From contig UCMS01000006.1 of the NCBI GenBank assembly GCA_900473805.1, forward strand, positions 419,736 through 483,735: 64,000 nucleotides of DNA, read 5' to 3'. Source of the DNA: Hyphomicrobiales bacterium (lineage in GTDB: Bacteria; Pseudomonadota; Alphaproteobacteria; Rhizobiales; Rhizobiaceae). A model generated the notes under the pieces. It worked only from the letters and a program-made list of their open reading frames with translations, ran no database searches and was not told the DNA's origin. Shown here in pieces: positions 27,535 through 37,164 of this stretch. Each line of letters opens with the position of its first letter. Within the stretch, counting starts at the first letter, position 1. A program made the position numbers and the translations under genes.

Positions 27535-27570
27535 GGCACGGGGAGCAATCTCCGTGCCTTTCAGTTTTTT
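27535..27570 (+). terminator. Intrinsic terminator of the pyrimidine/ABC operon
   Basis: Ten-base stem GGCACGGGGA (27535-27544) / TCTCCGTGCC (27549-27558), one G-T pair, loop GCAA, followed by TTTCAGTTTTTT. Confidence 0.93.
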
Positions 27571-27843
27571 GTAAGTAAGACGAATTATTTCAACGAATTG
27601 CGATTGCATTTCGGCAACACCTATCGTCCTATGTTGAACATTCTTTGTCGCGCACTTGAATTCCGCGACGGCGCCTCTTGCAAGCCATTCTGACATCGCC
27701 CACCTCTTGCACCATGTTTTAGGGGCCGCCACTCGGCCGATACGGTTCATGACAGGAGTTTTATTGTGTCATGAATGGTGAGCCGGCCACGGCGCACATG
27801 CGTAATATGCTGAGACTTGCGATCTTCTTCGGGGAAGGGACCC
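27571..27843. other. Intergenic region before RND efflux operon
   Basis: About 270 bases between the terminator and the efflux adaptor gene. It presumably carries the efflux promoter. No regulator gene lies next to it and no clear operator was seen. Confidence 0.4.
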
Positions 27844-29034
27844 ATGCTTTTGAACACGAGCCCCAAGGCCATTCTGCTGGCCTCCACGCTGACGCTTATG
27901 ACCTCCACGGTTTTCGCGCAGGAAACGCCCGCAGAGCCGCCAAAGAGCCCTGCTCTTCCCGCCATTGTCGTCACCCAGGCGAAGAGCCGCACTCTGGTCG
28001 ACCGCATCCTTGCCACCGGCACGATCAAGGCGGTCGAGGATGTGTATATTCAGCCGCAGGTCGAAGGCCTGCAGATCAGCTCTCTGGAAGTCGATGTCGG
28101 CGATACGGTCACCGCCGGTCAGGTCGTGGCACGGCTCAATGATGACACGCTGAAGCTGGAGCGCAGCCAGCAGGCCGCCAATCTGGCGAAGGCTGAAGCG
28201 TCGCTGGCGCAGTCCCGCGCACAAGTTGTCGAAGCCGAAGCCAATCTCAAGGAAGCCCAGCGCCAGTTCGATCGGGCTTCGCGTCTGGTCAGCAGCGGCT
28301 CTGTCTCCGCTTCGCAGCGCGAACAGGCCGAAACGTCGCTGGCGAGCGCCCAGACCCGCGTCGAGAGCGCCAAGCAGGCGATCGCCGTGGCCGAAGCGGA
28401 TATCAAGGTCATCGAAACGCAGATTTCCGACATTGATCTGCGCCTGGCCCGCACCGAGATCAAGTCGCCAGTCGCCGGCATCGTGTCTGTACGCAATGCC
28501 CGCATCGGCGCCATTGCGTCGGGCAGCGCCTCGCCGCTCTTCACCGTCATTCGAGACGGTCAGATCGAACTTGTGGCGGATGTGACGGAAAGTGATATAT
28601 TGCGGTTGAAGGCTGGCCAGCCGTCGGCCATTACGGTTGCAGGAACGAGCACACCGATATCCGGTTCGGTTCGTCTGGTGTCGCCGGTCGTGGATGCCGT
28701 GACCCGCATGGGTTCCGTGCACATCGCCATCGATGACGACGCGGCCGCCCGTGCCGGCATGTATGGAAATGCAGACGTCACCGTCGGCCAGGCCGAGGAT
28801 ATAGCCCTGCCGCTGTCGGCGATCACCAGCGAGCGTAACGTCACCACGGTACGGCTCGTAGCCGATGGCATCGTGAAAATGCAGACGGTCAAGACCGGTA
28901 TCCAGGATGGTCCCTTCATTGAGGTGACCGAAGGATTGGAAGAGGGCGACCTGGTCGTCGCCAAGGCGGGTGTCTTCGTCCGCGAAGGCGACCGGATCAA
29001 ACCCGTAGAAGACACCAGCAGCGTTTCCAACTGA
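27844..29034 (+). CDS. RND efflux periplasmic adaptor (membrane-fusion protein)
   Basis: A 396-residue exported protein. The start at 27844 (MLLNTSPKAIL) follows GGGAAGGGA and gives a signal peptide ending near VFAQ. It has a lipoyl/beta-barrel half (GTIKAVEDVYIQPQVEGLQISSLEVDVGDTV, split lipoyl partner TEIKSPVAGIVSVRNARIGAI) and a long alpha-hairpin rich in Ala/Gln/Glu between them. It links the inner-membrane pump to an outer-membrane channel. The pump gene begins 14 bases downstream. No TolC-like gene is present here, so the channel must be encoded elsewhere. Confidence 0.94.
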   Translation: MLLNTSPKAILLASTLTLMTSTVFAQETPAEPPKSPALPAIVVTQAKSRTLVDRILATGTIKAVEDVYIQPQVEGLQISSLEVDVGDTVTAGQVVARLNDDTLKLERSQQAANLAKAEASLAQSRAQVVEAEANLKEAQRQFDRASRLVSSGSVSASQREQAETSLASAQTRVESAKQAIAVAEADIKVIETQISDIDLRLARTEIKSPVAGIVSVRNARIGAIASGSASPLFTVIRDGQIELVADVTESDILRLKAGQPSAITVAGTSTPISGSVRLVSPVVDAVTRMGSVHIAIDDDAAARAGMYGNADVTVGQAEDIALPLSAITSERNVTTVRLVADGIVKMQTVKTGIQDGPFIEVTEGLEEGDLVVAKAGVFVREGDRIKPVEDTSSVSN

Positions 29035-29048
29035 GGACCGACGTCGCC

Positions 29049-32000
29049 ATGAACTTCTCTGCATGGTCCATTCGCAATCCGATCGCACCGATTCTGGCTT
29101 TCTTCCTGCTGGTCGTTGTCGGTATCCAATCCTTTAACGCGCTGCCGATCACCCGGTTCCCGAACATCGACGTGCCGCTTGTCGCGATCACCGTCGGCCA
29201 GAGCGGTGCCTCCCCGGCCGAACTGGAAAGCCAGGTCACGAAGGAAGTCGAAGACGCGGTCGCCTCGATCACCGGCGTCGACGAAATCAATTCGACCGTC
29301 ACCGATGGCCAGTCCCAGACGGTCGTCATGTTCCGCATGGAAGTGCCCACCGAACAGGCGGTCCAGGACGTCAAGGACGCAATCGACCGGATCCGCGGCG
29401 ATCTCCCGGCCTCCGTCGATGAGCCGATCGTCAGCAAGATCGACGTCGAGGGCCAGGCGATCCAGAGTTTTGCGGTTTCCTCGCCGAACATGAACCTGGC
29501 GGAACTTTCCTGGTTTGTCGACGACACGATCAAGCGCGCCCTGCAGGGCCAGCCCGGCATCGGCCGCGTGGACCGCTACGGCGGCGCGGACCGCGAGGTT
29601 CGCGTCGAACTCGACCCGAATCGCCTCGACGCCCTGGGTGTCACGGCCTCTGACATTTCCAGCCAGCTGAAGGGCACCAATGTCGATCTCGGCTCTGGCC
29701 GCGGTCAGGTTGCCGGTGCCGAACAGTCGATCCGCACCCTCGGCGATAACCGCGATGTCGAGAGCCTCGCCAACACGACCATCGCCCTTCCTGGCAACCG
29801 GTTCGTCAAGCTCTCCGACCTCGGCCGTGTCTACGACACCTATGAGGAACAGAAGTCCTTCGCCCGCCATGACGGCAAGCCGGTGGTTTCCTTCGCGGTG
29901 TTCCGCGCCAAGGGCGCGAGCGAGGTGACGGTCGCTGAAACCGTCGCCGAGAGCCTTGCCCAGGTCCGTGCCGAAAATCCCGACGTCCAGATCGAGATGA
30001 TCGATGACTCGGTCTACTTCACCTATGGCAACTATGAAGCGGCCATGCACACCCTAGTCGAGGGTGCGATCCTCGCCGTCATCGTGGTGCTGCTCTTCCT
30101 GCGCAACTGGCGTGCGACGCTGATCTCGGCGGTTGCGCTGCCGCTTTCGGCCATCCCGACCTTCTGGGTCATGGACATAATGGGCTTTTCGCTCAATCTG
30201 GTCTCGTTCCTGGCGCTCACGCTGGCAACCGGTATCCTCGTCGACGACGCGATCGTCGAGGTGGAGAACATTGCCCGCCATATCAAGATGGGCAAGACGC
30301 CCTATCGAGCGGCGATTGAGGCGGCGGACGAAATCGGCCTCGCCGTCATCGCGACGACCTTCACCATCATCGCGGTCTTCGTGCCGGTTTCCTTCATGCC
30401 GGGCATCCCGGGCCAGTACTTCATCCAGTTCGGCCTGACGGTCGCCTTCTCCGTCTTCTTCTCGCTGCTTGTGGCCCGTCTCATCACCCCGATGATGGCC
30501 GCCTATCTGATGCGGGCCGAAGACGCGATGGACGACCATCACGACAACGACAGCCTGCCGCTGAAGATGTACACGAAGCTGGTGCGTTTCACGACACGCC
30601 GCTGGTATTCGCGCCTCGGAACGCTCGCGGCGGCGATCCTCTTCCTGATCGGCTCGATTATCCTCCTGTCCGGCGTTCCCGGCAGCTTCATTCCCCCGGA
30701 GGACGCCGGCCGCATCGTGCTGTCAGTGGAACTGCCGCCGAATGCAAAGCTCGATGACACCGAGCGCAAGACGGACGAAATTTATGCCGCGATCAAGGAT
30801 GTTCCGGATGTTGCGAGCATCTTCATCCTCGGCGGCTCCTCCCCGCGCGGTGATCTCGAGCTGCGCCGCGCAAGCGTGACCATGAACCTTGACCGGATCG
30901 AGCATTCGCTGGCCAAGACTCTCGTCAACAAGGGTCTCGGCGGTCTCCCCGTGATCGGCCAATATCTGCCGAAGCTTCCGGAGAACGGCCGTACCCGTCC
31001 GCAGTGGGACATCGAAGAGGAAGTCTTCGCCAAGCTGGCCGCGATCCCGGACATCCGGATCACCAAGCTCAACGACCGCGGCGAGCGCGACATCACCTTC
31101 AACTTCCTATCCAAGAACGAGGCGGAACTGAATGACGCGGTCGGGATTCTGGAATCCAGGCTGCGCCAGGTGCCGGAATTGGCAAACGTCAGTGCCGACG
31201 GCGCCCTGCCCCGTCCTGAACTGCAGATCCGCCCCCGCGCTGACGAAGCAGCTCGCCTGGGCATAACAGCCCAGCAGATTGCCCAGACGGTGCGCGTCGC
31301 CACGATCGGCGACGTCGACGCGGCTCTTCCGAAGATCTCGCTCGACAACCGCCAGATCCCGATCCGCGTCCAGGCTTCGCTTGATCTGCGGACCGATCTG
31401 GCCGCCATCCGCGCCCTGAAGGTGCGCACGGCAAGTGGCGCCACCGTGCCGCTGTCGAGCGTCGCCGACATCGACTATGCCGAGGGCGTTTCCTCGATCA
31501 AGCGCAACGATCGCAACCGCGTCGTCTCCATCGGCGCGAGCCTTCCGCAAGGGGTCGCACTCGACACGGCCACGGCGGCCTATCGCACGGCCGTGGAAAA
31601 CGCCGACATCCCGGCAAGCGTTCGCCTGGCCGAGAGCGGTGATGCCAAGGTTCAGGCCGAGATGCAGCAGAGCTTCCTCAACGCCATGATCCTCGGCCTG
31701 CTGCTGGTGCTGACGGTGTTGATCCTGCTCTTCAAGAACGTGATCCAGCCCTTCACCATCCTGTTCTCGCTGCCGCTCGCCATCGGTGGCGTGGCAGTGG
31801 GTCTGATCGTGACGAACAATGCGCTGTCCATGCCGGTCCTGATCGGCATCCTGATGCTGATGGGTATCGTGACGAAGAACGCCATCCTGCTGGTCGATTT
31901 CGCCATCGAGATGCGCCATCAGGGTCTCCATCGACTCGAAGCCATGGTGGAAGCCGGCCGCAAGCGCGCTCGGCCGATCATCATGACTTCGATTGCCATG

Positions 32001-32372
32001 TCGGCCGGCATGCTGCCGTCTGCCCTTGGCGTCGGCGAAGGCGGTTCGTTCCGTGCACCGATGGCGATTGCCGTGATCGGTGGCATCATCGTCTCGACGG
32101 CTCTGAGCCTCGTGGTCGTGCCCGCCTTCTTCCTGATCCTCGACGACGTCTCGCGCCTGCTCGCCTGGGTCTTCGGTCGATTTGTCGGCAAGAAGGAAGT
32201 CGAGGAACAGGTGCTGTCCGCAGAAGACCTGTCGCATCTCGCCCGCCGCAACTTCGAGAGCCTGCAGGCGGTGGAGAAAAGGCTTGCCGCCGTCGAGCGC
32301 GGCAAAACCGATATCCGCAAGGGCGATGGCGGTGGCAACGTCATCAACCTGCCGCCGCTCGCCGCAGAGTAA
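29049..32372 (+). CDS. RND efflux pump permease (HAE-1 like)
   Basis: A 1107-residue inner-membrane pump. It starts with the family signature MNFSAWSIRNPIAPILAFFLL and has the two large periplasmic loops and 12 TM helices of AcrB/MdtBC-type pumps. TM4 carries the proton-relay acidic pair (ATGILVDDAIVEVENI), and TM10-11 contain LIGILMLMGIVTKNAILLVDFA. The C-terminal ~100 residues after TM12 are longer than usual and charged. It is probably a trimer exporting hydrophobic or amphipathic compounds by proton antiport. Confidence 0.95.
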   Translation: MNFSAWSIRNPIAPILAFFLLVVVGIQSFNALPITRFPNIDVPLVAITVGQSGASPAELESQVTKEVEDAVASITGVDEINSTVTDGQSQTVVMFRMEVPTEQAVQDVKDAIDRIRGDLPASVDEPIVSKIDVEGQAIQSFAVSSPNMNLAELSWFVDDTIKRALQGQPGIGRVDRYGGADREVRVELDPNRLDALGVTASDISSQLKGTNVDLGSGRGQVAGAEQSIRTLGDNRDVESLANTTIALPGNRFVKLSDLGRVYDTYEEQKSFARHDGKPVVSFAVFRAKGASEVTVAETVAESLAQVRAENPDVQIEMIDDSVYFTYGNYEAAMHTLVEGAILAVIVVLLFLRNWRATLISAVALPLSAIPTFWVMDIMGFSLNLVSFLALTLATGILVDDAIVEVENIARHIKMGKTPYRAAIEAADEIGLAVIATTFTIIAVFVPVSFMPGIPGQYFIQFGLTVAFSVFFSLLVARLITPMMAAYLMRAEDAMDDHHDNDSLPLKMYTKLVRFTTRRWYSRLGTLAAAILFLIGSIILLSGVPGSFIPPEDAGRIVLSVELPPNAKLDDTERKTDEIYAAIKDVPDVASIFILGGSSPRGDLELRRASVTMNLDRIEHSLAKTLVNKGLGGLPVIGQYLPKLPENGRTRPQWDIEEEVFAKLAAIPDIRITKLNDRGERDITFNFLSKNEAELNDAVGILESRLRQVPELANVSADGALPRPELQIRPRADEAARLGITAQQIAQTVRVATIGDVDAALPKISLDNRQIPIRVQASLDLRTDLAAIRALKVRTASGATVPLSSVADIDYAEGVSSIKRNDRNRVVSIGASLPQGVALDTATAAYRTAVENADIPASVRLAESGDAKVQAEMQQSFLNAMILGLLLVLTVLILLFKNVIQPFTILFSLPLAIGGVAVGLIVTNNALSMPVLIGILMLMGIVTKNAILLVDFAIEMRHQGLHRLEAMVEAGRKRARPIIMTSIAMSAGMLPSALGVGEGGSFRAPMAIAVIGGIIVSTALSLVVVPAFFLILDDVSRLLAWVFGRFVGKKEVEEQVLSAEDLSHLARRNFESLQAVEKRLAAVERGKTDIRKGDGGGNVINLPPLAAE

Positions 32373-32384
32373 CGGCAGCGTCTC

Positions 32385-32433
32385 GATCGGCCAATTTCGA
32401 CCCTAACCGGAATTGGCCGATCAGCGATTTTTC
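32385..32433 (+). terminator. Intrinsic terminator of RND operon
   Basis: Twelve-base perfect stem GATCGGCCAATT (32385-32396) / AATTGGCCGATC (32411-32422), a 14-base loop, then AGCGATTTTT. Confidence 0.85.
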
Positions 32434-32510
32434 CCGCTGTGTATGGGATCTCTGACGGAAACATTCAATTCCGCTCGAAGGGACCAAACCAACCGCATCG
32501 GGATTTGATC

Positions 32511-33179
32511 ATGAAGAACCTCCTCGCCACGACGGCGCTCTTTCTCCTTGCCACGGCCGCCTCTGCTGCAGACGCCGTTTCGTCCGTTCCGGACGCCCCA
32601 GTCGCCACCGACATCGAGAACCGGGGCTTTGAATGGACCGGCGGTTATGCCGGTCTTCAAGGCGGTCATGGCTGGCTGGACGGCCATTTTGAAACCGCTG
32701 GCCTGACTCCACTGGACGGCAGTTTCGACGGCGGCTCCCTCGGCGCCTTTGCCGGCTTCAACAAGCAGTTCGCGAACAATGTCGTGATTGGTCTCGAGGG
32801 CGATCTCGAGCACAACTGGAACGAACAGGACCTGGCGACGCTGATCGGCACTTTCACCGGCAAGGCGGACTGGCAGGGATCCATCCGCGGTCGCCTCGGC
32901 TACAGCTTCGGCCGCGCCCTGGTCTATGCCAGCGCCGGTTGGGCCGCCGCCCATGTCGACGCCGATCTCGTCGGCCTCGTCAATGCCAGCACCAGCGAAG
33001 TCTATCACGGCTACACCGTGGGCGCTGGCGTGGATTATGCTGTCACCGACCGGATCTTCGGCCGTCTCGACTATCGCTATAGCGACTTCGGCAGCAAGGA
33101 CCTGAACTTTGGCGGCACGGTGGTCGAATCGGACCTCAGCCAGCACAGCGTCCGGCTGGGCCTCGGCGTAAAATTCTGA
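32511..33179 (+). CDS. Outer-membrane beta-barrel protein (Omp25/Omp31-like)
   Basis: A 222-residue protein with signal peptide MKNLLATTALFLLATAASAAD, then the family opening (FEWTGGYAGLQGGHGW) and alternating amphipathic strands ending in the aromatic C-terminus SVRLGLGVKF, required for barrel insertion. It matches the small 8-stranded porin-like proteins abundant in rhizobia and Brucella. It probably stabilises the envelope. It is flanked by terminators on both sides, so it is monocistronic. Confidence 0.9.
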   Translation: MKNLLATTALFLLATAASAADAVSSVPDAPVATDIENRGFEWTGGYAGLQGGHGWLDGHFETAGLTPLDGSFDGGSLGAFAGFNKQFANNVVIGLEGDLEHNWNEQDLATLIGTFTGKADWQGSIRGRLGYSFGRALVYASAGWAAAHVDADLVGLVNASTSEVYHGYTVGAGVDYAVTDRIFGRLDYRYSDFGSKDLNFGGTVVESDLSQHSVRLGLGVKF

Positions 33180-33208
33180 CGCCCTGCCCAACCCCGACAG
33201 GATCCCAA

Positions 33209-33240
33209 AGGGGGCTCGGTCATCCGAGCCCCTTATTCTT
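33209..33240 (+). terminator. Intrinsic terminator of the outer-membrane protein gene
   Basis: Nine-base perfect stem GGGGCTCGG (33211-33219) / CCGAGCCCC (33224-33232), loop TCAT, flanking AAG/CTT, then TTATTCTT. Confidence 0.9.
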
Positions 33241-33291
33241 GGGCCCCCGAAAGCAGTCCGTGCGGATATTCTCATGCAACCGCCCGTCGGG

Positions 33292-33305
33292 TTGATCGAA
33301 ATCAA
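33292..33305. promoter_or_regulatory. FNR/FixK-type box (anaerobox)
   Basis: TTGATCGAAATCAA is an exact match to the TTGAT-N4-ATCAA consensus bound by FNR, FnrN and FixK regulators. It lies 190 bases upstream of the Crp/Fnr-family gene start, within an otherwise gene-free 250 bases. Confidence 0.75.
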
Positions 33306-33494
33306 ACAGGGCTTGTGCAACCGAAACTATGCTGCAGGGGCTGGATAGGGGCGACGCGTCCGACAGTTTGCAGACCTGCAGCGCCACGGGGGTGGCGGCG
33401 CGGTCTCGCGGGCGGGGCACTGATGCGCGGCCAGTCGCCGTGCGGACGTTCTGTCGGTCCAAGGCGTCGCTATCAACGGGGAGCCGGGAAAACC

Positions 33495-34178
33495 GTGAAC
33501 AAGATCTTGAGACTGAACACACGAGACAAGAACACGCTTCTGCGGACATCTTTTCTGTCGCAACTCGGCCCCACGGCGATGGCGGCTATGTTGGACATAG
33601 CGACCGTTGCGAATTACGAATCGCGCGACGTGCTGTTCCGTGAGGGTGAACACGCGGAATACTTCTACTGCGTGCTCGGCGGCTATGTCCGCCTGTACCG
33701 GCTGAACAAGGACGGTCGAGAGGCCGATATCCGCATCTGCGGCCCCGGCGACACCTTCGCCGAATGCTTGCTGACCATGGGCGACAACTATCTCTACAAC
33801 GCTCAGGCTGCCGAGACAGTGACGCTTGCCCGGTTCGATCTGCAGAAGGTTCGTGCCTTGGCGGAGCAGGAGAAGGAGGTTGCGAAAACCATCATGCGCT
33901 GCCTGTCCGCCCATCTGCTGGCAACCATGGACTGCATCGCCAACGACCGCCTGCAGACCGCGCCACAGCGCGTGGCTCATTATCTGCTGACAGCCTGCAA
34001 TGCCGAGGGTGGCCCGGCTTCGGTCCGCCTGCCCTTCCAGAAGAGCCTGCTCGCCGGCAAACTGGGCCTGGCCCCGGAAGCCCTGTCGCGCGCCTTTTCA
34101 ACGCTGCGCCGCGCCGGGGTCACGGTCAGGGGCCGCACCATCCAGATCAACGACGTCTCGGCCCTCAAACAGATCTGA
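33495..34178 (+). CDS. Crp/Fnr-family transcriptional regulator
   Basis: A 227-residue regulator starting with GTG at 33495, with GGGAGCCGGGAA upstream. It has a cyclic-nucleotide-binding-like beta-roll (REGEHAEYFYCVLGGYVRLYRLNKDGREADI), a long dimer helix and a winged HTH (LPFQKSLLAGKLGLAPEALSRAFSTLRRAGV). The recognition helix has the E-xx-SR pattern of FNR-type readers of TTGAT half-sites. The N-terminal Cys cluster of FNR/FnrN is missing, so direct 4Fe-4S oxygen sensing is unlikely; a DNR/NnrR- or FixK-like role is more plausible. It converges on the urease cluster. Confidence 0.9.
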   Translation: MNKILRLNTRDKNTLLRTSFLSQLGPTAMAAMLDIATVANYESRDVLFREGEHAEYFYCVLGGYVRLYRLNKDGREADIRICGPGDTFAECLLTMGDNYLYNAQAAETVTLARFDLQKVRALAEQEKEVAKTIMRCLSAHLLATMDCIANDRLQTAPQRVAHYLLTACNAEGGPASVRLPFQKSLLAGKLGLAPEALSRAFSTLRRAGVTVRGRTIQINDVSALKQI

Positions 34179-34201
34179 GGGCCGCGCGAGAAGGCAGGGC
34201 T

Positions 34202-34822
34202 TCAGAGACCGCCACTCTGCTGCAAAAAGCTGACGATCCGCTCGACCCCGGCGCCGCGCTTGAGATCGGTGAAAACAAAGGGACCGCCTGCCCGCATCCG
34301 CCCGGCATCGCGCTCCATGACATCGAGATCGACGCCGACATGGGGTGCGAGATCTGTCTTGTTGATGACCAGCAGATCGGAGCGCGTGATGCCAGGCCCG
34401 CCTTTGCGCGGGATTTCCTCCCCCTGGCAGACCGAGATCACATAGAGGGTGATGTCCGCGAGATCCGGAGAGAAGGTGGCGGCCAGATTGTCGCCGCCGG
34501 ACTCGATGAAGACGAGGTCGAGATCCGGAATGCGCTGATTGAGATCGGCAATCGCCTTCAGATTGATGGAGGCGTCTTCGCGGATCGCCGTGTGCGGACA
34601 GCCACCCGTCTCCACACCCACCACCCGGTCAGAGCTCAGTGCCTGCATCCGGATCAGCGCATCCGCATCCTCACGCGTATAGATGTCATTGGTAACGACG
34701 GCGACCGAGTAGTGGTCGCGCATCGCCTTGCACAGCTTCTCCGTCAGCGCCGTTTTGCCCGAACCGACAGGTCCGCCGATACCGACGCGGAGAGGACCGT
34801 TTTTGGATTTGTTTGCATTCAT
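34202..34822 (-). CDS. ureG: Urease accessory GTPase UreG
   Basis: A 206-residue SIMIBI-class GTPase. It has P-loop [17 protein letters not shown], the metal-site CPH motif ([16 protein letters not shown]), [18 protein letters not shown] and the base-specificity motif [10 protein letters not shown]. UreG delivers nickel to apo-urease with UreD/F/E. The start at 34822 is preferred (AGGA about 9 bases upstream); ATG 34840 would add six residues but has no ribosome-binding site. It is the last gene of the minus-strand urease cluster. Confidence 0.96.
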   Translation of the reverse strand: MNANKSKNGPLRVGIGGPVGSGKTALTEKLCKAMRDHYSVAVVTNDIYTREDADALIRMQALSSDRVVGVETGGCPHTAIREDASINLKAIADLNQRIPDLDLVFIESGGDNLAATFSPDLADITLYVISVCQGEEIPRKGGPGITRSDLLVINKTDLAPHVGVDLDVMERDAGRMRAGGPFVFTDLKRGAGVERIVSFLQQSGGL

Positions 34823-34842
34823 ACTCTGATCCTGGGTCATGC

Positions 34843-35568
34843 TTAGGATTGGAAAAGCCTAGAATACTGTGTCTCGTGGCGCATGCTGAGTGTTTCCGCC
34901 GCAATTGCTGCCGAACCCAGGTCGTCGAGACCGAGCCGCTCAAACCCGGGCACTGCGGAAAGGATCAGCTCCTCGAAGGTGGCGATCAGGAGGACGCCGT
35001 GGCTCTGGCCGATGACACCAAGCCGTATGGCAACAGATATCAGTTGCGAGACCTGCGCATGCAGAAAAGCGGCCAAGGCATCGCCGGCGGCCACCCCATG
35101 GGCCGCCGCAATGGCGCCGACGGCCACACTGTAGGCGACCGGACCGGATAACTGCCCGAGCACCGGATGCGGCCAGCCGGCTGCAGCACTGACGAAGGCT
35201 TCGCCCTGGCGGGTGATTTCCGCATGGCGCTCCGCCGAACCGGCAAGAGCGGCCGCCAGCTCAATGAGTTCAGCCAGATCGTCGCCTTCGGTCTGCCGCC
35301 GATGCGCGTCGAGAAATAGGATGGCGTCGTTGCGCAGTCCGCCCTGCTCCATCAGCAGACACAGCCAGGACCGCAAGCTGTCGGCATCGCGCACATGCCG
35401 CTCCACAATGGCGCTTTCCAGCCCACCGGAATAGGCAAACCCACCGACGGGAAAGGCCGGCGACAGCCAGGCCATCAACCGCAACAAACCGCGCTGGGTC
35501 ACGGGCGCTCGCGAAAACAGGCTGTCAGCCATGGCCACTTGCGCCGTGTCCATGGCTTCCGTGAGCAT
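34843..35568 (-). CDS. ureF: Urease accessory protein UreF
   Basis: A helical protein of up to 241 residues with the family core [23 protein letters not shown] and [19 protein letters not shown]. UreF bridges UreD and UreG in the maturation complex. The gene overlaps ureE: ATG 35568 has a good GGGGGG site but lies 44 bases inside ureE, whereas ATG 35532 reduces the overlap to 8 bases. Either start is possible. Confidence 0.94.
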   Translation of the reverse strand: MLTEAMDTAQVAMADSLFSRAPVTQRGLLRLMAWLSPAFPVGGFAYSGGLESAIVERHVRDADSLRSWLCLLMEQGGLRNDAILFLDAHRRQTEGDDLAELIELAAALAGSAERHAEITRQGEAFVSAAAGWPHPVLGQLSGPVAYSVAVGAIAAAHGVAAGDALAAFLHAQVSQLISVAIRLGVIGQSHGVLLIATFEELILSAVPGFERLGLDDLGSAAIAAETLSMRHETQYSRLFQS

Positions 35569-35992
35569 GATATGCCCCCCGCACCGGTTGGAAGGGTTCC
35601 ACCACCTCGGTCACCTCAGCGCCAAGCCCCGTCAGCATCTCGCGAATGACATGGTCACGCAGGATCAGGATCCGCTCCGCCTCGATCTGCGCCGCCAGAT
35701 GCCGATTGCCGAGATGCCAGGCAAGCTCGACCAGATGCAGCCCGTCACGGCCCGTGATCTGAAACAGCCGTTCCTCTGCCGCCCGAATCTCGATCGTCGT
35801 GCCATCTTCGAGAAGAAGCCGGTCACCATGCGCGAACAACACGGGCTCCTTGAGATCGAGCATGACCATTTCACCGTCGTCGAGATGCAAGAGCTTACGT
35901 CGCAGATGGCGCGCGTCATGCGACAACACCACGATGCCTTCGGGAGCCTCCGCCACGGTGCCGGCGGGTTTGTAGCTTGTCGCGCGCTGCAT
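35525..35992 (-). CDS. ureE: Urease accessory nickel chaperone UreE
   Basis: A 155-residue protein with an N-terminal UreE domain ([25 protein letters not shown]), a ferredoxin-like middle ([17 protein letters not shown]) and a His-rich C-terminus ([16 protein letters not shown]) that binds nickel. Transcribed with ureF and ureG. An upstream GGDEF gene on the same strand separates it from ureC by about 2.3 kb. Confidence 0.95.
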   Translation of the reverse strand: MQRATSYKPAGTVAEAPEGIVVLSHDARHLRRKLLHLDDGEMVMLDLKEPVLFAHGDRLLLEDGTTIEIRAAEERLFQITGRDGLHLVELAWHLGNRHLAAQIEAERILILRDHVIREMLTGLGAEVTEVVEPFQPVRGAYHAHGSHGHGASGHG

Positions 35993-36055
35993 GAAGTCTC
36001 CGATTGTCTGTTTTTTGAACCATGCACAAACGGAAGGCAGCGAGCAAGATTGAAG

Positions 36056-36937
36056 TTATGCCTCGGCTCCGGCGATGCTGAATATCCCCGAGGGATCAGC
36101 CTGGTAGGGAGCACTCATGCCGTCCGCTGAACCGAGGTCCCACTCGTGCAGGACCCGGTCGCGTCCGTCGCTCTTGGCAAGGTAGAGTGCCTTATCGGCC
36201 AGCGCATAAACCCATTCCGGCCGCCGTCCCGGGAGAAATTCCGCAACGCCGGCCGACATGGTCACGGAAAGCTCGACATCGTCACAGATGAAACGACCCG
36301 CAGCGACTTCGCTGCGCGCTCGCTCCACCAGCGCAAGCCGCTCGGCGCTTTCGCCGCCCTTGAGTATGACACCGAATTCCTCGCCACCCAGCCGCGCCAC
36401 GAGATGGTGATCTGAAAATACCTGGCGCAAGACCCCCGAGATTTCCTGGATGACCAGATCTCCGACATGATGTCCAAAACGGTCGTTGATCGACTTGAAC
36501 CGGTCGATGTCGATGATGGCGAGAGAGGCTTCCCCCGAGACATGCGCAAATGCATCATTGAACGCTCGGCGATTGGCGAGACCGGAAAGCGTATCCGTGC
36601 GGCTCAGGCGCTCGAACTCGGCGCGCGATTGCGTGAGATCGCGGATGATAAGGCCGGCGACAAAGGCAAAGGCACCGGAAAACGCACCGCCGAACAGCCA
36701 GGAGAAGGCCACCGTGATCTTGATCGCCTCTTCGACCGGCATCGTCAAGAAGCCGAGGCCATAGAGCAAGGGCAGCGTTGCGAGGCTAAGTCCACTGGCA
36801 AGGATCACCGCCCGGCAGCTGATCGACAGCGCGAACCCGACCATCGCCTTCTGGTTGTCGAAACTGCCCAGATCGATTTGCCGCCACAGCCACGTCCTGA
36901 TGAAATCCACCAGATGCTCCTTCATGAAGATATACAT
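36056..36937 (-). CDS. Diguanylate cyclase with two TM helices
   Basis: A 293-residue protein: two hydrophobic segments in the first 110 residues (ISCRAVILASGLSLATLPLLYG; AFSGAFAFVAGLII), then a GGDEF domain (TDTLSGLANRRAF, ARLGGEEFGVIL). The active motif GGEEF is intact. The upstream I-site position reads SDHH instead of RxxD, so product inhibition may be absent. It lies inside the urease cluster, codirectional between the TIGR02117-like gene and ureE. The ATG at 36937 has no obvious ribosome-binding site; ATG 36925 is an alternative. Confidence 0.92.
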   Translation of the reverse strand: MYIFMKEHLVDFIRTWLWRQIDLGSFDNQKAMVGFALSISCRAVILASGLSLATLPLLYGLGFLTMPVEEAIKITVAFSWLFGGAFSGAFAFVAGLIIRDLTQSRAEFERLSRTDTLSGLANRRAFNDAFAHVSGEASLAIIDIDRFKSINDRFGHHVGDLVIQEISGVLRQVFSDHHLVARLGGEEFGVILKGGESAERLALVERARSEVAAGRFICDDVELSVTMSAGVAEFLPGRRPEWVYALADKALYLAKSDGRDRVLHEWDLGSADGMSAPYQADPSGIFSIAGAEA

Positions 36938-37164
36938 GGATTAGGGAGCAATTCTTCCCCAATCTCTAATGAAGTCTGTCGAAATTGAACGACCTGCAAA
37001 ATGAAAGAACAACAACCCAAAAAGGCCGAAAGCACAACCAGAGAATGCGGAAATCGACAAGACACGTCGGCCAGATTTGCGTTTTCACAAATGCTGCCCC
37101 GATTTTCTAGGGGATTGGAATGACCCAGGCCACGCGATGCCACAAGTCAGTCGAGTGATCTGTC

